DNA of 64,000 nt, taken from an uncultured Acetatifactor sp. (GTDB lineage Bacteria > Bacillota > Clostridia > Lachnospirales > Lachnospiraceae). The stretch is from NCBI GenBank assembly GCA_947581865.1, contig CANPWA010000016.1:1-64000 (forward strand). Reading direction: 5' to 3'. Shown piece by piece: positions 44,418-52,919 of the stretch. Both the position numbers and the translations under genes were made by a program. The notes under the pieces are model-generated. The model was not told where the DNA came from. It saw nothing but the letters and a program-made list of their open reading frames with translations, and searched no databases. Position 1 is the stretch's first letter, and each line of letters begins with the position of its first letter.

Positions 44418-46547
44418 ATGGATATGATAAAAATAGGTATGATGATTGGTGACCGATATGAGATCCTGGAAAAGATCGGCACCGGCGGCATGTCCGACGT
44501 ATATAAGGCGAAGTGTCATAAACTCAACCGTTTTGTGGCGGTGAAAGTGCTGAAGCAGGAGTTTTCCGAGAACGCGAATTTTGTCTCGAAATTCCAGACG
44601 GAGGCCCAGGCGGCAGCAGGGCTGGCGCACCCCAATATCGTGAATGTGTATGATGTGGGGGAAGAGAATGGGATCCATTATATTGTCATGGAACTGGTGG
44701 AGGGAATCACGCTCAAGAAATATATTGAGAAAAAAGCGCGCCTGTCCTACAAGGAGGCGGTGAGCATCGCCATCCAGGTGAGCATGGGTATTGAGGCGGC
44801 GCACAATAATCATATCATTCACCGGGACATCAAGCCCCAGAATATCATCATTTCCAAAGACGGCAAGGTGAAGGTGACGGATTTTGGCATCGCCAAGGCA
44901 GCCACCAGCAACACGATCACCTCGAATGTGATGGGCTCCGTCCACTATACCTCGCCTGAACAGGCCAGGGGCGGTTACAGCGACGAAAAGAGTGATATCT
45001 ACTCTCTTGGCGTGACCATGTTTGAGATGCTCACGGGGCGTGTCCCTTTCAACGGGGAGACCACGGTGGCCATCGCGATCAAACATATTCAGGAAGAGCT
45101 TCCCTCCCCTAAGGAGTATGTGCCCGAAATTCCCAACAGTGTGGAAGATATCGTAATAAAATGCTGCCAGAAATCCCCGGACAGGCGTTATCAGAACATG
45201 GGCGAGCTGATCGCAGATTTAAAACGATCCCTTATGAGCCCCGACGAGAGTTTTGTAGTGTTTGCCGATCCGGATGTGGAAGGCGGCACCCGTACCATCA
45301 GCGAAGGGGATATGGCAAGAATCAAGAATCAGAGCCGTATGAATTATGATGGCGGGGAGTATGTGTCCCGGGAGGACTCCATGCGCCTCCGTTCCGATAC
45401 GGAATCTATGTATGAGGGAGAGGACGGTTACGGGGAAGAAGATTACGACTATGATGACGATTCCCGGATGGAGAGGATCACCACGATCCTTGCGGTTGTG
45501 GCGGGAATCATCATTGTCATCATTCTGATCATACTGGCGGTAAAGCTTCTGGGAGGCAGCCCTTCGGGCAGGGACGAGGGACCGATCATCTCCGATGAGG
45601 AATCGGAGTCAGGGGTATCCGTGGATATGCCGAATGTGACAGGTATGAACTTTGAGGATGCACAGAACACTTTGCTTAGTCTGGGCATTCTTGTGGAGGT
45701 GGAGTATCAGGAGTCGGACACCATTGATGAGGGGGTTGTGATCACTGCCAGTGTGAACGCAGGCGAACCGGTGGAACAGGGAAGCATAGTGACGCTGACG
45801 GTCAGTGCGGGCACCCAGGGCATAGAGGTCAGTGAGGTGACAGGCTATACGCTGGAGGAAGCGCAGAACAAGCTGACAAGTCTTGGATTTTTGGTAAGCA
45901 GGGCAGAAGCCTATTCTGATACGATAGAGGAGGGAGTGGTCATCTCCCAATCCCCTGTGGGCGGGACGAAGGCGCCCAAGGGCAGTGTCATTACGGTGAC
46001 CGTGAGTCTTGGCAAGGAAGAGAAGAAAGTCCGTGTGCCCAATCTGATAGGGCTTCCGGAGGAAGACGGCACCTTTGAGGCGATTGAGATGGGGCTGCAG
46101 ATCGGCAGTGTGACGTATGTGTACAGTTCCGAGGTCGCGGAAGGGTTGATCTGTTACCAGAGTTATTCCCACGGCACCTATGTGGATGAGGGAACCGCGT
46201 TGGATATCAAGGTGAGCCAGGGAACCGAAGCGCTGACCTACCGGTGTGATACCAGTATCGCGGCGCCCACCGCCGCCGAGGCGCCGGATTACGTCGCCGG
46301 CACGGAGGTGAAAGTGAAGCTGGTGGCAGACGACGGCACGGTTCTGTTGGAGACGAAGACTTCCGCTTTCCCTCTGACGGCAAAATATTATGGGCTTACT
46401 TCTTCCTCGGGCACGGTTACAATGACCTATAAAGCCACGGTAGCGGGAAGCACTTCGACGAACCCCGAGACGGGAGAGACGGTGACTGTACCCGGCTCCA
46501 CGGAGGAGAAAAGCTTTACCAGAACGATCGAATTTATACAGGAATAA
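44418..46547 (+). CDS. prkC: PASTA-domain Ser/Thr protein kinase (PrkC/Stk)
   Basis: A 709-residue transmembrane kinase. The kinase domain (about 14-275) has glycine loop GTGGMSDVY, lysine K43, HRDIKPQN with D137 and DFG at 155-157. An acidic juxtamembrane stretch (EGEDGYGEEDYDYDDD) precedes the helix at about 355-378 (LAVVAGIIIVIILIILAVKL). Three PASTA domains outside the membrane (about 395-600) bind muropeptides or lipid II. A further Thr/Ser-rich domain of about 100 residues ends the protein. It follows prpC by 21 bases. Confidence 0.95.
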   Translation: MDMIKIGMMIGDRYEILEKIGTGGMSDVYKAKCHKLNRFVAVKVLKQEFSENANFVSKFQTEAQAAAGLAHPNIVNVYDVGEENGIHYIVMELVEGITLKKYIEKKARLSYKEAVSIAIQVSMGIEAAHNNHIIHRDIKPQNIIISKDGKVKVTDFGIAKAATSNTITSNVMGSVHYTSPEQARGGYSDEKSDIYSLGVTMFEMLTGRVPFNGETTVAIAIKHIQEELPSPKEYVPEIPNSVEDIVIKCCQKSPDRRYQNMGELIADLKRSLMSPDESFVVFADPDVEGGTRTISEGDMARIKNQSRMNYDGGEYVSREDSMRLRSDTESMYEGEDGYGEEDYDYDDDSRMERITTILAVVAGIIIVIILIILAVKLLGGSPSGRDEGPIISDEESESGVSVDMPNVTGMNFEDAQNTLLSLGILVEVEYQESDTIDEGVVITASVNAGEPVEQGSIVTLTVSAGTQGIEVSEVTGYTLEEAQNKLTSLGFLVSRAEAYSDTIEEGVVISQSPVGGTKAPKGSVITVTVSLGKEEKKVRVPNLIGLPEEDGTFEAIEMGLQIGSVTYVYSSEVAEGLICYQSYSHGTYVDEGTALDIKVSQGTEALTYRCDTSIAAPTAAEAPDYVAGTEVKVKLVADDGTVLLETKTSAFPLTAKYYGLTSSSGTVTMTYKATVAGSTSTNPETGETVTVPGSTEEKSFTRTIEFIQE

Positions 46548-46554
46548 TCAGTTT

Positions 46555-47445
46555 ATGCAGGGAAAGATAGTCAAGGGAATCGCCGGATTTTATTATGTGT
46601 ATGCCAGGGATGCGGACGGACGCGGAAAGGTGTATGAGTGCAGGGCAAAGGGAGTTTTCCGCAAAAATCACGAAAAACCCCTGGTGGGGGACGATGTGGA
46701 GATGGAGGTGCTGGATCCGGAGAAAGCGCTGGGAAACATCATCTCGATCCTGCCCAGACGCAGTGTCCTCATCCGCCCGGCGGTGGCGAATGTGGATCAG
46801 GCGCTGGTGATCTTTGCCATCGTAAAGCCACAGCCCAACTTTAATCTGCTGGATCGGTTCCTGATCATGATGGGGCAGCGGGGGCTGCCCTGCATCATCT
46901 GTTTTAACAAGCTGGATATCGATGCTAAAAGGCAGGGAGAAACGTACAGGGAGATCTATGAGAAATGCGGTTACCAAACGCTCCTGGTGAGCGCCGGGCA
47001 GGGGCAGGGCGTGGAGGAATTAAAGGAACTGCTTAAGGGAAAAACGACAACGGTGGCCGGACCAAGCGGTGTGGGAAAATCCTCGCTGATCAACTGTTTT
47101 CAGGACAATGTTGTCATGCAGACGGGGAGCATCAGCGAAAAGATCGACAGGGGAAGACATACCACCCGACATTCAGAGTTTATCGTGGTGGGGGAGGATA
47201 CCTATATTCTCGACACGCCGGGATTCAGCTCCCTGGGGCTGTTTGACTTAGACAAGAACAGCCTGGCAGAATATTATCCGGAGTTTGGGCAGTTTGAAAA
47301 ATACTGTAGATTCTCCGGCTGCGCACATGTGAACGAGCCCGTCTGCGGCATCAGGGATGCGGTGGAGAAGGGGGAGATCTCCCGGATGCGGTACGAAAAT
47401 TACAGACTGCTGTACGAAGAGCTCAGGGCGGCAGGAAAATATTAA
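46555..47445 (+). CDS. rsgA: Ribosome biogenesis GTPase RsgA
   Basis: A 296-residue circularly permuted GTPase that checks late 30S subunit maturation. An N-terminal OB domain precedes the GTPase motifs in permuted order: FNKLD (G4), GPSGVGKSSL (G1), DTPGFSSLGL (G3). The C-terminal zinc motif CRFSGCAHVNEPVCG is intact. In many Firmicutes rpe follows. Here a terminator and an accessory island follow instead. Confidence 0.95.
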   Translation: MQGKIVKGIAGFYYVYARDADGRGKVYECRAKGVFRKNHEKPLVGDDVEMEVLDPEKALGNIISILPRRSVLIRPAVANVDQALVIFAIVKPQPNFNLLDRFLIMMGQRGLPCIICFNKLDIDAKRQGETYREIYEKCGYQTLLVSAGQGQGVEELKELLKGKTTTVAGPSGVGKSSLINCFQDNVVMQTGSISEKIDRGRHTTRHSEFIVVGEDTYILDTPGFSSLGLFDLDKNSLAEYYPEFGQFEKYCRFSGCAHVNEPVCGIRDAVEKGEISRMRYENYRLLYEELRAAGKY

Positions 47446-47477
47446 AAAAGAAGCGGAAACAGACCGCTTCTTTTTTT
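47444..47477 (+). terminator. Intrinsic terminator after rsgA
   Basis: GAAGCGG (47450-47456) pairs with CCGCTTC (47464-47470). The stem is extended by six A-T pairs, with a 7-base loop and seven Ts. It closes the priA-rsgA operon and marks the left border of the accessory island. Confidence 0.9.
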
Positions 47478-47536
47478 GGTCTGTTTCGGGGCAGGGGCAG
47501 TCTGTACAGGAGGAGCGGTCCGCAAACATAAAAAGA

Positions 47537-47565
47537 TTGAAAATATTATTAAATAATGCTATTAT
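47537..47565 (+). promoter_or_regulatory. Candidate promoter at the left edge of the island
   Basis: TTGAAA (47537-47542), 17 bases, TATTAT (47560-47565), in a very AT-rich stretch. It may once have driven the phosphatase whose remnant follows. Confidence 0.4.
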
Positions 47566-47649
47566 TGTATATAATATGCGATTAAAAGCCAAAGAGGATA
47601 AAGAGATCATAAAGAATTTTCTAAAGGCATACCATACGGATATTGGTAA

Positions 47650-48026
47650 AAAACTGATAATTTAGGACAGTATCCTGCTGAGGGAAGCTCATATCCTTAT
47701 GACCGGGAGATCAGGTGTGGGAATATTACCGAAGAACAGGCGCTTACAGACAGCGTGTGTAATATTTTGATGCAGTATATCGGTGTAAATCAATCTGTAG
47801 AGCCGCAATTTTTGTCCGGGAATCTATTGCCGGGGCATGCGATATTGCTTTGTTCTGATGGCTTTCGCCATGAAATTTCTCAAGAGTAACTTTTCAGATA
47901 TTTAAAACCGGATCGGTTATACAAAGATGAAGAGATAAAGAGTGCATTGGTTGATCTGGTGGATATGAATAAACAGCGGAAAGAGAGACAGACAACATAT
48001 CTGCGATATACCTGAAGAGATTGTGA
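47650..48026 (+). pseudogene. Broken C-terminal half of a second PP2C-family phosphatase
   Basis: From about 47665 the frame reads a clear PP2C C-terminal half: GNITEEQALTDS, FLSGNLLPGHAILLCSDG and FRHEISQE. It is then cut by TAA at 47887-47889, where relatives have a sense codon. The same frame continues in the family pattern (LFRYLKPDRLYKDEEIKSAL) to about 47985, where a short indel shifts it. The metal-binding end DNISAI is found in another frame at 47991-48008. The N-terminal half is missing. It differs from the intact prpC 3 kb upstream, so it is not a local duplicate. SDGFRHE-type phosphatases usually accompany kinase/FHA-type secretion loci. Confidence 0.75.
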
Positions 48027-48045
48027 AATACGAGAGGAACAGAAG

Positions 48046-48098
48046 TTGATTGTAACAGGTACGATTATACAAAACAAATATGAGATCCGGTCCGGCAT
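48046..48098 (+). pseudogene. N-terminal scrap of a second Ser/Thr protein kinase
   Basis: After an AGAGGAACAGAAG ribosome site, TTG at 48046 opens a frame reading IVTGTIIQNKYEIRSG, which is the usual start of phosphatase-linked bacterial Ser/Thr kinases just before the glycine loop. The similarity then stops abruptly and another reading frame takes over at about 48084. The rest of the kinase is gone, which indicates a deletion joining its first 15 or so codons to the next ORF. Confidence 0.55.
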
Positions 48099-49046
48099 TT
48101 GTATAATCTGGATTTGGAATCACTGCAGGAAGAACTGTGGGCAAATGCGCACAGGGACGGGTATGTCCACATGCAGATCAAAGATCTGAACGGCGGCATA
48201 GGACAAACAGAGAATAAAAACGGGAGCGGGGCATATTCGTTTAATGTGGATATCATGGACGAACAGAATCAGTGCGCATATGAGGATGGATATATAAAGA
48301 TCAACTTATCCATGCCGGATCCACTGGACATATTAAATGATAAAACGGAAGAAGAGATCGCTGATCTATACAAGCAGATGAAGATGCTGCCCATAGACCT
48401 GATGTTCAATAATGCCGAAGATTTTTTAGATGCTTATTATAAAATGGGATGGATACTCAAACCGATTCATTCACTGATTACAGGAAAAGGGCAAAGCATA
48501 TTAAGCACTTTGGGGGAGGTGTCATATGATCAATGGTTTGATCTGGATGCGCTGGTATCCGCAAGTCTGCAGTTTAGCTTGTTAGGGGCAGGGAATACGA
48601 TAGAATGTCAATGTCTATATAAACAGATTGAACAGGAAATAAAGGAAAAGAAGAAAGAATATCAGATCAATAACTTTGGTCAATATACCTGTATGACAGT
48701 CCGGTATATGGAAAACGGTCAGGATATGTCAAGTGAGATGCAGTGGCAGTATATCGGGTGCCAGCTAGTGTCCGCTAAGGCGGCATATCGTATCTGTATG
48801 CTGAAAAAATACGGGCTGGAGTATTATCTGAAAGAGGTGATTTCAGAAGAAATGGTTCCTGAAGATATAACGAAAGAGAAATATATATATGATATTATTA
48901 GAAGAATAACGAAAGATTATAGCTTCTTAGAGGATGGATTAGAAGAAGCGTTATCTGAAAGACCGGTGGAGACCATCCGCATAATAGAGGATGGCATTAC
49001 ACAACTGAACGAGGATATCCTCGGGCTGAGCGACTGGCTGAAATGA
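48099..49046 (+). CDS. Unknown 315-residue protein, probably 5'-truncated
   Basis: An intact frame of up to 315 residues without signal peptide or membrane helix; I recognise no family. It contains ELWANAHRDGYVHMQIKDLN near the start and a charged helical C-terminal third (YYLKEVISEEMVPEDITKEK). No ribosome site precedes the TTG at 48099, and the frame is open from 48084, exactly where the kinase scrap ends, so it is probably the tail of a larger gene. ATG at 48171 is another possible start. Base composition is clearly more AT-rich than the core genes. Confidence 0.5.
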   Translation: MYNLDLESLQEELWANAHRDGYVHMQIKDLNGGIGQTENKNGSGAYSFNVDIMDEQNQCAYEDGYIKINLSMPDPLDILNDKTEEEIADLYKQMKMLPIDLMFNNAEDFLDAYYKMGWILKPIHSLITGKGQSILSTLGEVSYDQWFDLDALVSASLQFSLLGAGNTIECQCLYKQIEQEIKEKKKEYQINNFGQYTCMTVRYMENGQDMSSEMQWQYIGCQLVSAKAAYRICMLKKYGLEYYLKEVISEEMVPEDITKEKYIYDIIRRITKDYSFLEDGLEEALSERPVETIRIIEDGITQLNEDILGLSDWLK

Positions 49047-49134
49047 GGAAGGAAAGAAAAAATATTCTGAGGTGGAGAGTGTGAAAAGATTTTTCAGGGC
49101 GTCCCAAAACGCTGTCAGGAAAATCTAAGTTTCC

Positions 49135-49201
49135 CCCACAGGTTTGTGTCCGCGCTGCCGCCACAAACCTGATATGCACAGAGAGCAGCGCAGAAATGAG
49201 G
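49135..49201 (+). repeat. Island leader element, copy 1 (right half)
   Basis: Right half of the repeated leader. Arms AGGTTTGTG (49140-49148) and CACAAACCT (49162-49170) form one hairpin. GCGCTGC (49152-49158) in its loop can instead pair with GCAGCGC (49185-49191), just before the GAGG ribosome site of the following LRR gene. Confidence 0.85.
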
Positions 49202-49207
49202 GAAAGA

Positions 49208-50227
49208 GTGAAAAAAAGATGGTTGATCCTATCCGTAACCGTATTGATCCTTTTAGCCACAGTCTCCGGTGTGGCAGTAACCCTGCTCAGAGAGTATTAC
49301 AGGCTGGATCTTGAGAATCACTGTCTGATCGTCAAAAAAGATGAGGCAACCGGATTCTCCTATGCTGTATACAGGGATCATGTGGAACTTCTGGAGTACC
49401 AGGGAGAGGCGGCGGAGATAGATCTGCCAGAGACCCTGATGGGAAAGCCGGTGACGGTCATAGGTGAGGAATGTTTCATGAGGAGGAAGGATATCACTTC
49501 CGTCCATCTCAGCCCGGGGATCCGTCAGATTGGTGCGTATTCATTTGCGCACTGCTCGAATCTGGAGAATGTATCGGGGGAGGCGGAGGTGGAGAGCATT
49601 CAGCTTGCTGCGTTTTTAAACTGCGGCAACCTTAAAACCGTGAGCATGGGAAACCATATCAGAGTCATAGAGGTTTCCGCATTTGACGAATGCGTGGCGC
49701 TGGAATCCATCGGAGCGCAGCCGGAATTGGAAACGATAGGAGACTTTGCGTTTGGAGGAGTCGGCAGCCTTTCGGATTTTTCAGTGCCGGAAGATACATC
49801 CCTGGGGATAGCGTCATTTACAGCGTCAGAATGGTTAGAAAATAAGACAGGGGAATATATCGTTCTGGCGAAGGGCGTACTTGTCAGCTACCGCGGCGAC
49901 AGTGAGAGGGTTGAAGTCCCGGAGGGGATCAAGCGGATAGATTACGAAGCCTTCTGCGGGGAGCCGGAAAAGGAAAATCCGAAGGAGATCTATCTGCCGG
50001 ATACGGTGGAGGAGATATCATCAATAGCATTCGGGTATTGTAAGGATGCCAGGGTATATATACCGGCTTCCGTCTCAGTCATTGATCGGTATCATTTTGG
50101 GCTGATGTATGATGACGGCACCCTGACCATTGTCACCACCAGCGGCACCACGGCGGAGGCATATGCAAAGGAACAGGGGATACCCTGCGAGATCGTGGAG
50201 GACTGGCTGGAAGCAGGCGAAGACTGA
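49208..50227 (+). CDS. Membrane-anchored leucine-rich-repeat protein, type A copy 1
   Basis: A 339-residue protein: a basic start (VKKRW), one membrane helix (about 5-27), then an outer region with BspA/LRR_5-type repeats (about 75-300), of pattern IGxxAFxxCxxLxxV. It ends with a stretch (AEAYAKEQGIPCEIVEDWLE) shared in form by all five paralogues. GTG at 49208 is preferred over ATG 49196 because the twin gene at 54031 can only start at this GTG. Compared with that twin the first 105 or so residues are identical and nearly all changes lie in the repeats. Binding partner unknown. Confidence 0.8.
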   Translation: MKKRWLILSVTVLILLATVSGVAVTLLREYYRLDLENHCLIVKKDEATGFSYAVYRDHVELLEYQGEAAEIDLPETLMGKPVTVIGEECFMRRKDITSVHLSPGIRQIGAYSFAHCSNLENVSGEAEVESIQLAAFLNCGNLKTVSMGNHIRVIEVSAFDECVALESIGAQPELETIGDFAFGGVGSLSDFSVPEDTSLGIASFTASEWLENKTGEYIVLAKGVLVSYRGDSERVEVPEGIKRIDYEAFCGEPEKENPKEIYLPDTVEEISSIAFGYCKDARVYIPASVSVIDRYHFGLMYDDGTLTIVTTSGTTAEAYAKEQGIPCEIVEDWLEAGED

Positions 50228-50321
50228 GCGGGGACAGCCCGGTTTGATGGTTTTGCCCACAGGTTTGTGTCCGCGCTGCCGCCACAAACCTGATATGCAC
50301 AGAGAGCAGCGCAGAAATGAG
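50227..50321 (+). repeat. Island leader element, copy 2 (full)
   Basis: Full copy of about 95 bases, from GCGGGGACAGCCCGG at the end of the LRR gene to ATGAGGG before the next start. Hairpin arms at 50261-50269 and 50283-50291; alternative pair GCGCTGC (50273-50279) with GCAGCGC (50306-50312). Confidence 0.9.
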
Positions 50322-50327
50322 GGAACC

Positions 50328-52919
50328 ATGGACGAAAAGAGTTTTGATTTCCGAATCAGCCAGCCGGACTGCCGCAGCCTGGTGGAGGCGTATAAAAAAA
50401 TGGAGGAATGGATACAGAGCCGGAAAGAGGACATATCCGGTGCCGCATCTCTGACGGAAGGGGAAGGGGCAGCATCGGATGTGCTGTGGAAGGTATCCGG
50501 GAATTTCATAACGGATGGCGAGCTGGAGACCCTGCAAAAGATGCGCGCCTGTCTGGAGGAGTCGCTTCCCGACATCAATGCCCTGCTGGCAAGATGTGAG
50601 GGATTTATAGACCAGCTGGAGTCGGACACGGCAGTGGAACCGGTCAGACCGGAGGACGGGGACAACATGGAGAGGAACGGGGGGATCCTGTCACTGTCCT
50701 ATGACTATGTGGAGAAGATCACGGGAACCTGTGATTCCATTCTGGAACAGACCCGTGTGCTGACGGAGGAACTGACCGGGGTGCTCGATGAGTGCGGCTA
50801 TCTGCTGGAGGGGACGGAGGAGGACCGGAACTCCCTGACGGAGGCGGAAAACAGGTTAAACAGGATCGGGAACTATAAAGACTCCTTCTACACATACGCA
50901 TCGGGAGTGCAGGTGCTGGATCTGGAAATGAGGCTGAAGCTGAGGGAGATAGCGGGGAACGAGTGGAAAGGGACCAAGCTGGAAGTGACCGCTAAAGAGG
51001 CGGCGCTGGCAGCGGGAGAGTTCCGGGATTATGACAATGTGGTGCTCCTGGAGGGGATCGCAGAGCAGATCCTGTCAAAGGATGCAGGCGAATGGAGTCA
51101 GGAGGAGGCGGACTTTCTGGCGCGCACCTGGGACAATGCCATCCAAAATGAAAAGACCGGCATCATCCGGCTGTATACGGAGAGGCTGTTTGCGGAGGAT
51201 GATACAGACAGGATACAGAAGCTCATGGAATGTCTGGAACCGGGATCGCAGGGCGGTGCATATTACACGCTGAACAGGATCAAATACATACAGTCTGAAA
51301 TGTGCAGGGATGCGGGGGCAGATTATACCTGTGACGTGGAGGTGACGAAGGAGGACGGTCCGGTACGGATCACGATGAAGCTGTCTTGGGAGGGAGGCAT
51401 CCTGGGGGGAGGTTATCGGGAAACCAGCCTGACTGTATATGACATGAAGGATGTCATCAGTGTACAGGAAGAGCGGCATTTGGAAGGCAAATTTGGGTTC
51501 ACGGAAGAACAGATCGAAACCATGAGGTGTGATGCGGTGACGGACGCGGACATAGAATTTCTGGACCACCTGACAAAGGGGGAGTATGCGCAGGCGTTTG
51601 ACGTCCATCCCCAGGGGATCGGACCAAGGTTACCGGGCTGTCTAGCCGTGTATGTTTTACAGATCGCAGAGGCGGAACTTGCAAAACCGCAGAGTACGGA
51701 ATTAAACGCTTTGATCAATGGAGTACTTATGATAGACCCGCATAATAATTCCATGATCAATGATACCAGCGGTCAGTATATAAAAATGCTGCAGGATTTT
51801 ATGTTAGACGGTATTACGGATGAAGTGGAAAATATAAGCCAGGTGGAAGCTGGGAGTACAGATGCGGCGGAGAGGGAAAGGGAGAGGGAAAGGGAAAGGG
51901 AAATAGAAAAGCGTGCGGAAAATTATTATAAACAATATGCCTTATGGAGTGTGATAAAAGAGATCTATTATTATCTATATGATAAGGATAACCAGCTGGA
52001 GCTGGCACATCAATGCGGCGTAGAGGGGCTCTTGAGCGCGCAGATTAACGGATTGTACGCCGGGGAAGGAGATGAGGCATATTATCAATTTGATTTCGGA
52101 CTGTTGATCAATGAGCCCGGTACAGAGGGACAGGGAGAGTTTGTCAGTGGATTAGAGTTTTCGGTCATTTTAAGCAAGCTAACCGGAGCGGAACTGGCAA
52201 CCGCAATGATGAGTGAAGAAATAGAAAAATTAAAAGAAGAAAGAGACAATGCAGCCCGGAATACAGCAAGCGGAGTAGTTGCAGATATAGTTAATACGAA
52301 AGTTACGGGAATAAAAATAATTTATAATCTTTTTCGTACAGTGATGAGAGAAGAAGATGTAAACAAAATAGATTCCTATGGCAATGAGTTAAAAGAGTTC
52401 CCATGGCAAGAGGATATTGAGAACAGCGCTATTAACAAGTGTCTTAAAGTGGGAAGTAAGATTGTGAGCATCATTATTCCGGAAATAACAGAATGGGGGG
52501 ACATAGGTGAGGAGATCAGTGAAAAAAAGAAAAAAATAAACACGATACTGTTCCGTCAGGGGATCGATATCAAGGTGAAATACGAAAACGAAGTAATCGC
52601 AGAATATCTATGCGGGAAGGATCTGCTGATGCCACAGGTCTATGCAAACATCAGAAAGTTAGAGGAGGATGGGATGATTGCATTCTTTGAGGATATGGGA
52701 TACGAAGAAGCAGCAGCGAAAGGCTATGTAGATGTTCTTATGGATAATTTAAAACAACCAAATGATACAGAAAAGAAGATAGTAAAAGGCGGCGCTAATT
52801 TAACGGACATTTCGGCGGATGATCTGGAGGGGTATATAAGTGAAATCCAGAGTCAGCTCAACCAAATGGAACCGGTCTATGATTTCGGGGCGTGGCTCAG
52901 AGGGGAGGAGCAGAAGTGA
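50328..52919 (+). CDS. Large unknown protein, mosaic; effector-like architecture
   Basis: An 863-residue protein with no signal peptide and no clear membrane helix; family not recognised. Residues 1-245 or so are helical with heptad-like leucines, resembling in layout (not in a provable motif) the N-terminal delivery domains of type VII substrates. A beta-rich central part follows. From about residue 440 (nucleotide 51650) base composition drops from GC-rich to AT-rich, as if the C-terminal half had another origin. An (Glu-Arg)n tract lies at about 515-524. The ATG follows a leader element with GAGGG. Its stop overlaps the GTG of the next LRR gene by four bases. Confidence 0.6.
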   Translation: MDEKSFDFRISQPDCRSLVEAYKKMEEWIQSRKEDISGAASLTEGEGAASDVLWKVSGNFITDGELETLQKMRACLEESLPDINALLARCEGFIDQLESDTAVEPVRPEDGDNMERNGGILSLSYDYVEKITGTCDSILEQTRVLTEELTGVLDECGYLLEGTEEDRNSLTEAENRLNRIGNYKDSFYTYASGVQVLDLEMRLKLREIAGNEWKGTKLEVTAKEAALAAGEFRDYDNVVLLEGIAEQILSKDAGEWSQEEADFLARTWDNAIQNEKTGIIRLYTERLFAEDDTDRIQKLMECLEPGSQGGAYYTLNRIKYIQSEMCRDAGADYTCDVEVTKEDGPVRITMKLSWEGGILGGGYRETSLTVYDMKDVISVQEERHLEGKFGFTEEQIETMRCDAVTDADIEFLDHLTKGEYAQAFDVHPQGIGPRLPGCLAVYVLQIAEAELAKPQSTELNALINGVLMIDPHNNSMINDTSGQYIKMLQDFMLDGITDEVENISQVEAGSTDAAEREREREREREIEKRAENYYKQYALWSVIKEIYYYLYDKDNQLELAHQCGVEGLLSAQINGLYAGEGDEAYYQFDFGLLINEPGTEGQGEFVSGLEFSVILSKLTGAELATAMMSEEIEKLKEERDNAARNTASGVVADIVNTKVTGIKIIYNLFRTVMREEDVNKIDSYGNELKEFPWQEDIENSAINKCLKVGSKIVSIIIPEITEWGDIGEEISEKKKKINTILFRQGIDIKVKYENEVIAEYLCGKDLLMPQVYANIRKLEEDGMIAFFEDMGYEEAAAKGYVDVLMDNLKQPNDTEKKIVKGGANLTDISADDLEGYISEIQSQLNQMEPVYDFGAWLRGEEQK
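51870..51902 (+). repeat. In-frame hexanucleotide repeat encoding Glu-Arg
   Basis: Five and a half units of GARAGG (GAGAGG or GAAAGG). Slippage by whole units would change the protein by two residues without shifting frame. Confidence 0.85.

Noticed and set aside
47357-47665. 102-codon frame across the rsgA end and terminator
   Set aside because: It runs in another frame over the rsgA tail and through the terminator hairpin, with no ribosome site or family similarity.
47650-48026. Local duplication of prpC as the source of the broken PP2C
   Set aside because: The remnant's motifs (SDGFRHE and the surrounding pattern) belong to a different PP2C subgroup from the intact prpC at 43665.
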